Source: an uncultured Collinsella sp.
Lineage (GTDB): Bacteria > Actinomycetota > Coriobacteriia > Coriobacteriales > Coriobacteriaceae
Reading direction: 5' to 3'
Assembly (NCBI GenBank): GCA_959599095.1
Contig: CAUGGC010000007.1
Coordinates: 1 to 64,000 of the forward strand
Length of the DNA: 64,000 nucleotides
The notes under the pieces are model-generated. The model saw nothing but the letters and a program-made list of their open reading frames with translations. It had not been told where the DNA came from and did no database searches. The first letter of the stretch is position 1. Every line of letters begins with the position of its first letter. The translations under genes and the position numbers were made by a program. Shown here in pieces: positions 25,980-33,941 of the stretch.

Positions 25980-26092
25980 GTTACGCGCGTCTGCGACTAC
26001 TTATGTGGTGGAACTACCCTAACACGAACGGCGCGCGCTTCGTAAGCGTTGAGTTTGTGGAGATGCAGGGTACCAAAACCCCCGACCCCATA

Positions 26093-26159
26093 AGTTGCGG
26101 TGGAATACGGACTGTTTTGACCCTTTAAGCAACAATTCAGTCCCTATTTCACCGCAACT
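26093..26159 (-). repeat. TTGCGGTG hairpin, copy 1
   Basis: AGTTGCGGTG and CACCGCAACT form a perfect 10-bp outer stem; inside it AATA/TATT and GGACTG/CAGTCC continue the pairing around a loop of about 25 nt. A second member with the same outer stem lies at 53479-53546, also after a minus-strand gene. Confidence 0.75.
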
Positions 26160-26162
26160 CAT

Positions 26163-26195
26163 TTGGTGCAAAGTAACCTGTCCCCCTTGCACCAA
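26163..26195 (-). repeat. GGGACAGG hairpin abutting the ThrE-like stop codon
   Basis: TTGGTGCA and TGCACCAA arms enclose a loop whose mRNA-sense sequence contains GGGGGACAGGTTAC. The element begins at the very base after the TAA stop codon of the upstream gene (26196-26198). The same stem with a variant loop occurs at 63533-63565. Confidence 0.75.
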
Positions 26196-27764
26196 TTAGC
26201 TGGTGTGGCGCCAGCGAGGGTCGGTGAGCGTACGCGCCACACCCAGGCCAACGGGCAAAAACGCCACGATGAGCACTGCGCGCACAAACCAGCCGAGCAT
26301 ATTGACTGTGTCGAAGGTGCACATGTAATACATCGAGCGATACAGATACAAACCCGGCACCATAATGACAATCGAAGGCACCGTGAGAGCGATACGCGGG
26401 TAGGTGAGCTTGACTTCGGCCAAGCTTGCCAGCAGACCCGATACCAGCGCGCCGATAAACGCTGCTGCCTCGGGAGGCATTCCCGTGCTGAGGCCCAGGA
26501 AGGGAATCATCGTCGGCGCATCGACAAGGGTCAGACGCAGGGTATTGGACACGGCGCCGATCAGCCCAGCTGCCGCGGCCATCTTTACCGGGCTGTTGAA
26601 CATCACCGAGAAGCCGAATACGCCAACGAAGCTCATCACCACGCGCAGGAGCGTAAGAGCAAGCGGCGAAAGGCCGAGCGGCGCAAAGTCGTCCGGCGCC
26701 AGGCCAACACACTCGGCAACCATCCAACCTACGAGCGTCGCCATCACAATAATCGATACGGCATATGACAGGCGCTCGATACCACTTCGCATGTCGAGCT
26801 TAGCGATGTCGAGGCCTGCCGTAATGAGCGGAAAGCCGGGAATCACAAAGAGCATGGCGCCGATATAGCCTTCTTGGTGCGACATTGCCCCCGGTACGAC
26901 CTGGCCAAGGCCGAGCAATGCCAGCAGATACGAAACGCAAGCGAGCGCAACGCCGGTCGTCAGCGCGCTGAACTGACCAAGGCCTTGCTTGAGAATATGG
27001 GAGCGGGCAAAGTTGCCGACACCCGCGCCCACAAACGCGCAGGCCATCTCGATAGGGCCGCCGCCGAGCAAAAAGACGAAGGCGCCGCAAGCACAAGCTG
27101 CCGCAAGGCCCTGTTGCCAGGGAGAGTAATCGGGTTTTGAACTCTCAACGGTCTTGAGCATCTCGTGATACTCGTGTACCGTGAAGCGACGACCATAGGT
27201 CTCGATTTCCTTGAGGAAACTCTCCATCATCCAAATGCGATGGGTATTGACTCCCGTTGTGGGCAGGCTGACAACCTCGTTAAAGCAGTGGCCATCTTCG
27301 ATGCAAGTGCACTCAAACGACAGAAGACTCAGGTCGACGTGAATCGTGACGCCGAGTACGGCAGCAACACGATTCATGGTATCGCGCACGCGCCAGGCAC
27401 CTGTTCCGCTTGCCAGCATAAGCATGCCAGTGCGGCAGATGATGGATGACTTATCGGTGAGTGGCGCATCGACGGCAAGCTCATCGCCTGCCGTCACGAT
27501 CTGGTGCCAGTCAGTTTTCATATGGAGCGCGCCGGCACGAACGCCGTGGTGCATGGGGGCTCTCGAAAGCAGCGAGTCAAGGCGCGAAGGCTGTGGGGGC
27601 TCCGTTAATTCGCCCTCGTCCTCGTCGGGCTCTTCATCGACCAGATCAAATGAGTCAAGCGATGCCGGCTCGCGACGATCGATTAGCTCCTCATCCTCAT
27701 CATCAAAGTAATTGAACTGATCGAGCATGTCCTCTTCGATTGCACGCTCGCTCGCGTCGTCCAT
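26196..27764 (-). CDS. Threonine/serine exporter family protein (ThrE; YjjP-YjjB fused)
   Basis: A 522-residue membrane protein of the ThrE family, in which the YjjP-like and YjjB-like halves are one chain. Residues 1-100 are an acidic cytoplasmic tail. Residues about 95-230 hold the amphipathic DUF1212 region (CRTGMLMLASGTGAWRVRDTM), followed by about ten membrane segments, with a second half from about residue 390 (ThrE_2). ThrE of Corynebacterium exports threonine and serine; the related YjjPB exports succinate, so the substrate is open. It is transcribed alone and is followed by two stacked palindromes. Confidence 0.85.
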   Translation of the reverse strand: MDDASERAIEEDMLDQFNYFDDEDEELIDRREPASLDSFDLVDEEPDEDEGELTEPPQPSRLDSLLSRAPMHHGVRAGALHMKTDWHQIVTAGDELAVDAPLTDKSSIICRTGMLMLASGTGAWRVRDTMNRVAAVLGVTIHVDLSLLSFECTCIEDGHCFNEVVSLPTTGVNTHRIWMMESFLKEIETYGRRFTVHEYHEMLKTVESSKPDYSPWQQGLAAACACGAFVFLLGGGPIEMACAFVGAGVGNFARSHILKQGLGQFSALTTGVALACVSYLLALLGLGQVVPGAMSHQEGYIGAMLFVIPGFPLITAGLDIAKLDMRSGIERLSYAVSIIVMATLVGWMVAECVGLAPDDFAPLGLSPLALTLLRVVMSFVGVFGFSVMFNSPVKMAAAAGLIGAVSNTLRLTLVDAPTMIPFLGLSTGMPPEAAAFIGALVSGLLASLAEVKLTYPRIALTVPSIVIMVPGLYLYRSMYYMCTFDTVNMLGWFVRAVLIVAFLPVGLGVARTLTDPRWRHTS

Positions 27765-27963
27765 ATAGACGCTCCCTTCCTACCGACTAACCCCCATCCT
27801 AGGCAGCAACGGCTAAAGGAAACATAAAAGAGACGGCTGTCATGCGAGCCATGTGCTCAACAGCCGTTGGGCAGTCGTTTAAGAACGTCCCCAATGACTA
27901 CATCGATGTTCTAAGTGTCAACCAAGTCAACGCCGCAGGTAGAGGACGGACAGCAAGCGACGT

Positions 27964-28049
27964 CCAGGGCGAACAAGTTGGCATGAAAAAGGCAAGGCAT
28001 AGACCTTCTGGTCATGCCTTACCTTTTGAATGACAAATTGTCGCCCTGG
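27964..28049. repeat. Long nested hairpin in the lysS downstream region
   Basis: CCAGGGCGA pairs with TCGCCCTGG on the outside, and AAAAGGCAAGGCAT...ACC pairs with GGTCATGCCTTACCTTTT inside, giving an almost continuous 86-nt hairpin. A separate small hairpin (ACGGCTGT/ACAGCCGT) lies at about 27832-27877. The 27765-28192 gap has no gene; it holds these hairpins and the two TTACGCGG palindromes. Confidence 0.7.
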
Positions 28050-28068
28050 GCGGCGCGCAGCGTCAACT

Positions 28069-28098
28069 GGTTACGCGGGTTGGTAAACCCGCGTAACC
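28069..28098 (-). repeat. TTACGCGG palindrome, copy 1
   Basis: GGTTACGCGGGTT and AACCCGCGTAACC pair around a loop of 4 nt. It is preceded by GCGCGCAGCGTC, which is also present before copy 2, so the two copies look like a tandem duplication of about 95 bp with drift. Confidence 0.8.
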
Positions 28099-28163
28099 AC
28101 CTAGGTCGCGCCCTTGAAGTTGAACGTCAGATTGTCCAAATGCGGCCCGCGCAGCGTCGAGCC

Positions 28164-28190
28164 GTTACGCGGTTCGTAGAACCGCGTAAC
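28164..28190 (-). repeat. TTACGCGG palindrome, copy 2, next to the lysS stop
   Basis: GTTACGCGGTTC and GAACCGCGTAAC pair around a very small loop. It ends 2 bp from the lysS stop codon (28193-28195). A third copy abuts the dtd stop at 32679-32706. Confidence 0.8.
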
Positions 28191-28192
28191 TC

Positions 28193-30157
28193 TTAATACA
28201 TCTTTGCGCCGGCGGGGATGGAGGCGTCGAGCTGGATCAGGTTGAGGCGCTCCTCACCATCCTCCTCGTGGATGGCACTGATGAGCATGCCGCAGCTGGG
28301 GATGCCCATCATCTTGCGCGGAGGCAGGTTGGTGATGGCGAGCAAGGTCTTGCCGACCAGGTCCTCGGGCTCGTAATAAGCGTGAATACCGGAGAGGATG
28401 GTGCGGTCGGTACCGGTACCGTCGTCGAGCGTAAAGTTCAGCAGCTTCTTGGACTTCTTGACGGCCTCGCATGCCTTGACCTTCACAGCGCGGAAATCGC
28501 TCTTGGAGAAGGTATCAAAGTCGACGAACTCCTCAAACAGCGGCTCAACGGCGATCTTGGAGTAATCGAGCGTGGGCTTAAGCGACTTAACGAATGGGCT
28601 CGCGGCGTTGCCGGCCTCTGCAGCCTTGGCGGCAGCGGCACCGGACTGGAAACCCTTCTCGGGCTTCATGTGCGGGAACAGCAGGACGTCGCGGATAGAA
28701 GCCTGGTTAGTAAGCAGCATGACCACGCGGTCGATACCAATGCCAATGCCGCCCGCGGGAGGCATACCGTACTCGAGGGCGCGCACGTAGTCCTCGTCAT
28801 ACTCCATAGCCTCATCGTCGCCGCCGGCCTTCTCGGCCATCTGGGCAGCAAAGCGCTCAGCCTGGTCGACCGGGTCGTTGAGCTCGGAGAATGCGTTGGC
28901 GTACTCGTGGCCGGCGATGACCAGCTCAAAGCGGTGAGTCAAACGCGGGTCGTCCTCAAAACGCTTAGCGAGCGGGCTGACCTCGATGGGGTAATCGCAC
29001 ACGAAGGTCGGGTTGACGATGGTGTCCTCGCCCAGCTCATCGTAAATCTCGGCGATGATCTTGCCGGCAGTCCACTCGGGCTTGATCTCCAGGCCCTTCT
29101 CGCGCGCGGCGGCAGCAAGCTCCTCGACCGGCGTGTCGATGGTGACCTGCTTGCCGAGCACGTCGGAGACGATGTCGGTCATGGGACGGCTGGCCCACTC
29201 ACCAGAAAGGTCGATGGTCTGGCCCTGGTACTCGATGACCTCGGGGTTGCCGATGGCCTTGTTAGCCGCCTTAATGACACCCTGGGCGAGCGCCTTCATG
29301 CCCTCGAGGTCTGAGAAGGCACGGTAGGCCTCCATCGTGGTGAACTCGGGGTTGTGGGTAAGGTCCATGCCCTCGTTACGGAAGATGCGGCCGATCTCGA
29401 ACACGCGCTCAAAACCACCGACGATGCAGCGCTTGAGATGGAGCTCGGTGGCAATACGCAGGTAGCACTCCTGATCGAGCGCGTTGAAGTGCGTGATGAA
29501 CGGCTTAGCCGTAGCGCCGCCCTGGATGGTCTGCAGGATGGGGGTCTCGACCTCCATGTAGCCGTCGGACTCCATAAAGCGACGGAAGGTGGAGAGAATC
29601 TGCGAACGCTTACGGAAGGTCTCACGAACGTCGTCGTTGGCGATCAGATCGACATAGCGCTGGCGATAGCGGGTCTCCTTGTCGGAAAGACCGTGGAACT
29701 TCTCGGGCAGCGGACGAACGGCCTTGGAAAGCAGGGTCGCGCTCTTAGGGGCAACGGAAAGCTGGCCGCGCTGGGTGCGCACGACCACGCCGGTCACGCC
29801 CAGGATGTCGCCCAGGTCGAGGGCCTTGAGCGTATTCCAGGCGGCCTCGTCCATGTCGTTGATGCGGCAGAACAGCTGAATCTCGGCAGTCGCATCGCGC
29901 ACGACGATGAACATGATCTTGCCCTGACCGCGCTTGGCGACCACACGGCCGGCGATCTTCACGACATCCTCGGTGTCCTCACCATCGGCAAGATCGGCGT
30001 ACTTAGTCTCGATATCGGCGACGTAGTCCTCAAGCTCAGAGTGCTCGGGATAGGGGTTCTGGCCCGCCTCGAACAGGGCGGCGCGCTTGGCCAGGCGGGT
30101 GGCGCGCTCGTCGTTGAGCGTCGATGCCTGATCGGCGGCGTTCTGGTTCTCTGCCAT
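28193..30157 (-). CDS. lysS: Lysyl-tRNA synthetase with C-terminal tRNA-binding domain
   Basis: Class II synthetase of 654 residues, about 150 longer than usual. Residues about 55-155 are the OB-fold anticodon domain; motif 1 (about 165-190), motif 2 (FEIGRIFRNEGMD) and motif 3 (GIGIGIDRVVMLL) of the catalytic domain follow. After a linker, residues about 545-654 form an EMAP-II/Arc1p-type tRNA-binding domain (DFRAVKVKACEAVKKSKKLLNF, then KTLLAITNLPPRKMMGIPSCGM), the domain usually found at the end of bacterial MetRS. It should add non-specific tRNA affinity. A hairpin separates it from greA. Confidence 0.95.
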   Translation of the reverse strand: MAENQNAADQASTLNDERATRLAKRAALFEAGQNPYPEHSELEDYVADIETKYADLADGEDTEDVVKIAGRVVAKRGQGKIMFIVVRDATAEIQLFCRINDMDEAAWNTLKALDLGDILGVTGVVVRTQRGQLSVAPKSATLLSKAVRPLPEKFHGLSDKETRYRQRYVDLIANDDVRETFRKRSQILSTFRRFMESDGYMEVETPILQTIQGGATAKPFITHFNALDQECYLRIATELHLKRCIVGGFERVFEIGRIFRNEGMDLTHNPEFTTMEAYRAFSDLEGMKALAQGVIKAANKAIGNPEVIEYQGQTIDLSGEWASRPMTDIVSDVLGKQVTIDTPVEELAAAAREKGLEIKPEWTAGKIIAEIYDELGEDTIVNPTFVCDYPIEVSPLAKRFEDDPRLTHRFELVIAGHEYANAFSELNDPVDQAERFAAQMAEKAGGDDEAMEYDEDYVRALEYGMPPAGGIGIGIDRVVMLLTNQASIRDVLLFPHMKPEKGFQSGAAAAKAAEAGNAASPFVKSLKPTLDYSKIAVEPLFEEFVDFDTFSKSDFRAVKVKACEAVKKSKKLLNFTLDDGTGTDRTILSGIHAYYEPEDLVGKTLLAITNLPPRKMMGIPSCGMLISAIHEEDGEERLNLIQLDASIPAGAKMY

Positions 30158-30179
30158 AAGTTAGCTCCTCAAACTAAAA

Positions 30180-30208
30180 CGCTCCCCAGGATTCGGTCCC
30201 AGGGAGCG
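30180..30208 (-). terminator. Hairpin between greA and lysS
   Basis: On the minus strand CGCTCCC pairs with GGGAGCG around a short internal loop and is followed by TTTTAGTTTG. It would end greA transcripts or attenuate read-through into lysS, whose start is 22 bp further. Confidence 0.65.
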
Positions 30209-30236
30209 AAAACATACCTTTACGCGGGACCGTGGT

Positions 30237-30707
30237 CTAGCGTGCGATCTTGGCGATGGTGTAGACGCGAGTCTTGCCGGAAGGCGTAACGACCTCGACG
30301 GAGTCGCCCTCGCCGTGACCGATGATGGCGTGACCGACCGGAGACTCGTTGGAAATCTTGTGCTCGAGCGAGTTGGTCTCGGTGGTACCAACGAGCGTGA
30401 CTTCCATGACCTCGCCGTTGGGATCAATCAGCGAAACGGTGGAACCGATGGAGACGGTCAGATCGCCCGTAGTGGCAGCAACCTGAGCGTTGGCAAGAAT
30501 GGCCTGGATCTCGGCGATACGAGCAGCATTCTGGGCCTGCTTGTCCTTGGCGGCATCGTACTCGGAGTTCTCCGAAAGGTCGCCGAACGCGCGGGCTTCC
30601 TTGATGTCCTCGACGATCTCCTTGGCGTAATCGCCCTCACGCCAGGCGAGCTCCTCGACGAGCTTCTGGCGGCCCTCAGCGGTCAGTACGATCTGGCTTG
30701 CGTCCAT
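30237..30707 (-). CDS. greA: Transcription elongation factor GreA
   Basis: A 156-residue factor that rescues backtracked RNA polymerase by stimulating transcript cleavage. The N-terminal coiled coil contains AFGDLSENSEYDAAKDKQA with the acidic tip residues (D, E) conserved in GreA, and the C-terminal FKBP-like domain has NSLEHKISNESPVGHAIIGH. The start at 30707 is used because GGGGAGAT precedes it and family members begin here. The order greA-lysS is common in Gram-positive bacteria. Confidence 0.95.
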   Translation of the reverse strand: MDASQIVLTAEGRQKLVEELAWREGDYAKEIVEDIKEARAFGDLSENSEYDAAKDKQAQNAARIAEIQAILANAQVAATTGDLTVSIGSTVSLIDPNGEVMEVTLVGTTETNSLEHKISNESPVGHAIIGHGEGDSVEVVTPSGKTRVYTIAKIAR

Positions 30708-30755
30708 ACGGATATCTCCCCAACTCTGATCAAACAATCAACTGTCAACAAAACG

Positions 30756-30788
30756 AAAAAGACCGGCTAGCCTGCGGGCAAGCCGGTC
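30756..30788 (-). terminator. Terminator downstream of tatA
   Basis: GACCGGCT pairs with AGCCGGTC around a GC-rich loop and on the minus strand is followed by TTTTTCGTTTTG: a textbook intrinsic terminator 25 bp after the tatA stop. Confidence 0.85.
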
Positions 30789-30813
30789 AGGTGCTCACCC
30801 CAAAGGGATGGGA

Positions 30814-31089
30814 CTACTCTGCGTCCGCGTCGCTGTCCTCTGCCTGCTTCTTCTTGGCAGCAGCGAGCTTGGCCTCGAGCTCAGCGATCTCCTTGTCCTC
30901 CTCGGACTGCTCGACCACGACCTCCTCGGCCTGCTTGGTCTCGGCCTTATCGTCGCCCTCCATACCCTCACGGATATTCTTGACGGTAGAGCCAAGGGAC
31001 TTGCCGAGCTTCGGCAGGTTCTTGGGCCCGAAGATAATCAGGACAACGACGAGAATAATGATGAGCTCAGGAGCCCTCAGTCCAAACAT
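30814..31089 (-). CDS. tatA: Sec-independent protein translocase subunit TatA
   Basis: A 91-residue subunit that forms the pore of the twin-arginine export system. It has one N-terminal membrane helix (LIIILVVVLIIFGPKNLPKLG, with the conserved FGPKNLP hinge), an amphipathic helix (KSLGSTVKNIREG) and a charged coiled tail rich in Glu, Lys and Ala. The long ORF extends 61 codons upstream through the tRNA-Pro gene; the true start is 31089 behind GGAGGTC. TatC is not in the window. Confidence 0.93.
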   Translation of the reverse strand: MFGLRAPELIIILVVVLIIFGPKNLPKLGKSLGSTVKNIREGMEGDDKAETKQAEEVVVEQSEEDKEIAELEAKLAAAKKKQAEDSDADAE

Positions 31090-31162
31090 GTAGACCTCCA
31101 CAATACAGCGAGACAAGCTCGAATGAGTATACCGCGGGTATCGCGGTATCACAACACTAGCT

Positions 31163-31190
31163 AAAAAAAGGGACCGCAAGAAGCGGTCCC
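31163..31190 (-). terminator. Terminator after tRNA-Pro
   Basis: GGGACCGC pairs with GCGGTCCC around a 5-nt loop and on the minus strand is followed by TTTTTTTAG. It separates tRNA-Pro from tatA. Confidence 0.85.
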
Positions 31191-31201
31191 TCCTCATGCT
31201 C

Positions 31202-31278
31202 TGGTCGGGTTGACTGGATTTGAACCAGCGACCCCTGCGTCCCGAACGCAGTGCTCTACCAAACTGAGCCACAACCCG
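31202..31278 (-). tRNA. tRNA-Pro (CGG)
   Basis: A 77-nt cloverleaf on the minus strand with encoded CCA. The anticodon stem CTGCG/CGCAG encloses TTCGGGA, giving CGG. The acceptor arms CGGGTTG and CAACCCG pair perfectly. It lies between ispE and tatA. Confidence 0.95.
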
Positions 31279-31327
31279 TTAGCTCGACTATAGTAACAAA
31301 GATTTTCGCCGCGTGCTAGAGAAATTT

Positions 31328-32224
31328 TTATTTCTTTGGCGCGTCGATTTGAACCGTGTTGGGAATAAGCTCAGTCGCGCAGGCCCACCAGCCATTTTGC
31401 TGGGCAGCATCGGCAAGCCTTTCGACCGTGGCAGCGGTGTCGCAAATGGCAAACGAGCAGGCACCCGATCCGCACACATCTACAGCAACGGTTCCGTCCT
31501 GTTTACGCAGCCAGTCGAGGACCGTTTGAATCTGCGACTCCATCTGTGCGGAAATGACACCCAGATTGTTATGGATGAGTGCATATGCCGTCTCGGCATC
31601 ACCAGCACGCAAGGCAGAAGCTATCGCGCCGGGCTTGTCCGCAGGCACCGGGGCCTCGTCAAAACGTCGATAGGCTTCAATTGTCGAAACGCTTGCCTCG
31701 CGCGGCTTGACCAGCACGACGGGCGTCGCGGGCAGCGCGGGGTACTCAGTTGCCAGCACGTCTCCCCCACCTACGTAGAACGCAGGACTCGCGTGCAAAA
31801 AGAACGGGACGTCGGCACCAATGCCCCGCGCAATGTCATCGAGCGCTGGGTCGGTGCGATCAATGCCCCAGAGCTCCGCCAAGGCGACAATGACCGCGGC
31901 CGCATCCGTCGAGGGGCCGCCCAAGCCGGCGCACAATGGAATGCGCTTCTCAATCGTCACGCAGATGTTTGCCTCGCGACCATAATGCTCGGCCATAGCA
32001 ACCGCAGCCCGATACGCCGTATTCTTTTGCATGGGAAAATCTGATGCTGGAACCGTCTGGACGGTCAGCGCCTGCAACGGCGTGACCGTCACGGTATCGG
32101 AAAGACCGACGGCCGCCATCAGGGAATCGACCCTGTGGTAGCCGCGGTCATCGCGCTCGGTATGAACCCCCAGGTAGAGGTTAATCTTTGCCGGCGCGGA
32201 AAGAGTCAGGGACCGATCGGTCAC
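31328..32224 (-). CDS. ispE: 4-diphosphocytidyl-2-C-methyl-D-erythritol kinase
   Basis: GHMP kinase of 298 residues, the fourth MEP-pathway step. It has the N-terminal substrate motif APAKINLYLGV and the glycine-rich ATP loop PLCAGLGGPSTDAAA. ispD and ispF are 20 kb away, so the pathway is split over the chromosome. It lies 2 bp after veg on the same strand, an arrangement also seen in Bacillus (veg before ispE). No anomaly. Confidence 0.95.
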   Translation of the reverse strand: MTDRSLTLSAPAKINLYLGVHTERDDRGYHRVDSLMAAVGLSDTVTVTPLQALTVQTVPASDFPMQKNTAYRAAVAMAEHYGREANICVTIEKRIPLCAGLGGPSTDAAAVIVALAELWGIDRTDPALDDIARGIGADVPFFLHASPAFYVGGGDVLATEYPALPATPVVLVKPREASVSTIEAYRRFDEAPVPADKPGAIASALRAGDAETAYALIHNNLGVISAQMESQIQTVLDWLRKQDGTVAVDVCGSGACSFAICDTAATVERLADAAQQNGWWACATELIPNTVQIDAPKK

Positions 32225-32226
32225 CG

Positions 32227-32523
32227 TTAATGCTCCTCGAGCTGATTGCCGAGCGGGGTAAAGATATGCTCGCCGCTCTCGGGGTCGAACAACTCGACCT
32301 GGCCGGTGAGGACATCGATATACTGGTAGGACTGACGCGACTTGCGGCCGCGACGCTCGTCGACCTCGACAATGAAGACGGCCGGGTGGACGCTCTTGAT
32401 GGTGCCCATGCGCTCGACGACGCGGGTACGGCCCATGTTGGCCTTCACCTTGACGCGATCGCCCACCATATCGGTCAGCTTCTCGTGGATGTCGTCGACG
32501 TGATTGACTTCCATCTCTTCCAT
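32227..32523 (-). CDS. veg: Veg family protein
   Basis: A 98-residue protein of the Veg family (DUF1021), an SH3-like fold of uncertain function linked to biofilm formation in Bacillus. The core VGDRVKVKANMGRTRVVERMG and VFIVEVDERRGRKSRQSYQYIDVLTGQVEL is conserved. The start at 32523 is chosen because GGAGG lies 8 bp upstream; the ORF has 8 more codons. It is directly before ispE with a 2-bp gap, so they share a transcript. Confidence 0.9.
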   Translation of the reverse strand: MEEMEVNHVDDIHEKLTDMVGDRVKVKANMGRTRVVERMGTIKSVHPAVFIVEVDERRGRKSRQSYQYIDVLTGQVELFDPESGEHIFTPLGNQLEEH

Positions 32524-32678
32524 GAACAGGGCCTCCAGAAGGTGCAATTCAAAAAGGGGATAATACCCCTAAGATAGACAAAACTCTAATACTATAGCAC
32601 CCTGCTGCCGCCATACGCAAGTAGCTAAATAAGCCCCGTCCCAAATACGTACCAGACGACAACCTCGCATGACCAGTT

Positions 32679-32706
32679 GTTACGCGGTTTGGTAAAACCG
32701 CGTAAC
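32679..32706 (-). repeat. TTACGCGG palindrome, copy 3, abutting the dtd stop
   Basis: GTTACGCGGTTT and AAACCGCGTAAC pair around a 4-nt loop. The element starts at the base next to the dtd stop codon (32707-32709). Confidence 0.8.
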
Positions 32707-33153
32707 CTAAAGGTTGTCGGTGTCCAAGACGATGGTGAATGGGCCGTCGTTGACAAGATCGACTTTCATATCGGCGCCAAAGATGCCGTGCGCCACGTGT
32801 TCGACATCTTGACGAACGAGCGTCAGGAAGTACTCGTAGAGCTCGTTGGCAACATCGGGTGCGCCGGCATCCGTAAACGACGGACGGCGACCGTGGCGGC
32901 AGTCAGCGAACAGCGTGAACTGCGACACCACGAGCACCTCGCCGTCGACATCGGCAAGCGCCAAGTTGGTCTTGCCGTTCTCGTCCTCGTTGATACGCAG
33001 CCCGCGGAGCTTGCCCCACAGCTTGTCGGCCTCGGCACGCGTATCGCCATGGCCCACACCCAGCAGCACCAGGTAGCCGCGTCCAATGCGGCCCACGCAC
33101 TCGCCGTCGACCGTCACGCCGGCGTTGAGCACGCGCTGCACCACCGCACGCAT
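32707..33153 (-). CDS. dtd: D-aminoacyl-tRNA deacylase
   Basis: Proofreading enzyme of 148 residues that removes D-amino acids from tRNA. It starts [18 protein letters not shown] and has the active-site SQFTLFAD (about 78-85) and the GP motif as [11 protein letters not shown] near the end, where most members have NSGPVT; the small changes (D for S, F for V) keep the Gly-Pro. It follows rdgB after 3 bp. Confidence 0.95.
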   Translation of the reverse strand: MRAVVQRVLNAGVTVDGECVGRIGRGYLVLLGVGHGDTRAEADKLWGKLRGLRINEDENGKTNLALADVDGEVLVVSQFTLFADCRHGRRPSFTDAGAPDVANELYEYFLTLVRQDVEHVAHGIFGADMKVDLVNDGPFTIVLDTDNL

Positions 33154-33156
33154 GGC

Positions 33157-33798
33157 CTACTCCTCGCCCGTCAGCTTGGCGGACAGATGCTCGAGCGCGT
33201 GGAATCGATGGCTGATGGCGTTCTTCTCGTCCGCCGTGAGCTCGGCCATGGTCTTGCCCGGCGTGTCGACCGGCAGGAACAGCGGGTCATAGCCAAAGCC
33301 GTGATCGCCGCGGCCCTCGTGCGCGATAACGCCCTCGCAGACGCCCTCGCTATAGGTGACCAAGCCGTCCGTGTCGATGAGCGCAACGACGCTCATAAAG
33401 CGCGCGGTACGATCCTCATCTGCCACGCCATTCAGATTCACGAGCAGCTTGGCATTGTTGGCGGCATCGTCGCCGTGAACGCCCGCGTAGCGTGCGCTAT
33501 ACACACCGGGCTCACCGTCCAGCGCGTCGACGACCAGGCCCGAATCGTCGGCAATGGCCATGAGCCCCGTCTCTTCGACGGCAGCCTGCGCCTTGATGAT
33601 GGCGTTCTCCAAAAACGTCGTGCCGTTTTCCTCGGGGTCCTCAAAATCGCCCAGCTGGCCGAGCGCCACAAAGCGAACCTCGGGCATAACCTTGCCCAAA
33701 ATGGCCTCGATCTCGGTGAGCTTATGGGCGTTGCCCGTTGCCACGACGATGGTCGCCGCCGGGTCGAGAGTGTCAATGTCGATCTTCTCAAGTGCCAT
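33157..33798 (-). CDS. rdgB: XTP/dITP diphosphatase (RdgB/HAM1)
   Basis: House-cleaning pyrophosphatase of 213 residues that removes non-canonical purine NTPs. It has IVVATGNAHKLTEIEAIL, the metal-binding FLENAIIKAQAA, ADDSGLVVDALDGEPGVYSARYAG, the FGYDPLFLP loop, and AISHRFHALE at the end, all diagnostic. It follows rph and precedes dtd; rph-rdgB is a common pair. Confidence 0.96.
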   Translation of the reverse strand: MALEKIDIDTLDPAATIVVATGNAHKLTEIEAILGKVMPEVRFVALGQLGDFEDPEENGTTFLENAIIKAQAAVEETGLMAIADDSGLVVDALDGEPGVYSARYAGVHGDDAANNAKLLVNLNGVADEDRTARFMSVVALIDTDGLVTYSEGVCEGVIAHEGRGDHGFGYDPLFLPVDTPGKTMAELTADEKNAISHRFHALEHLSAKLTGEE

Positions 33799-33908
33799 GA
33801 GTGGCCTCCTTGTCTCTATAGCAATGCCGCGCCGAGGGCGACGAGGGCCTCTGCCTCTCCCCTCTCAATCAACGGCAGTCTTGTGTCTAGACGTCTCCGC
33901 AGATGAAA

Positions 33909-33941
33909 CCTACCAAATTAAACCTGTCCCTTTTTGGTAGG
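33909..33941 (-). repeat. GGGACAGG hairpin abutting the rph stop codon
   Basis: CCTACCAAA and TTTGGTAGG arms enclose a loop with mRNA-sense GGGACAGGTTTA. It starts at the base after the rph TAA (33942-33944). A sister at 60898-60930 has CCTGCCAAA/TTTGGCAGG, a paired change of one base pair. Confidence 0.8.

Noticed and set aside
25186..26022. A 278-codon plus-strand ORF over the DUF2798 gene
   Set aside because: It lies opposite a clear membrane protein and crosses a terminator.
30158..30236. T-box leader in front of lysS
   Set aside because: The gap is too short and lacks the T-box sequence; only a simple hairpin is present. cysS and asnB also lack T-box leaders.
31090..31272. 61 extra N-terminal codons of tatA
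   Set aside because: They read through the tRNA-Pro gene and its terminator.
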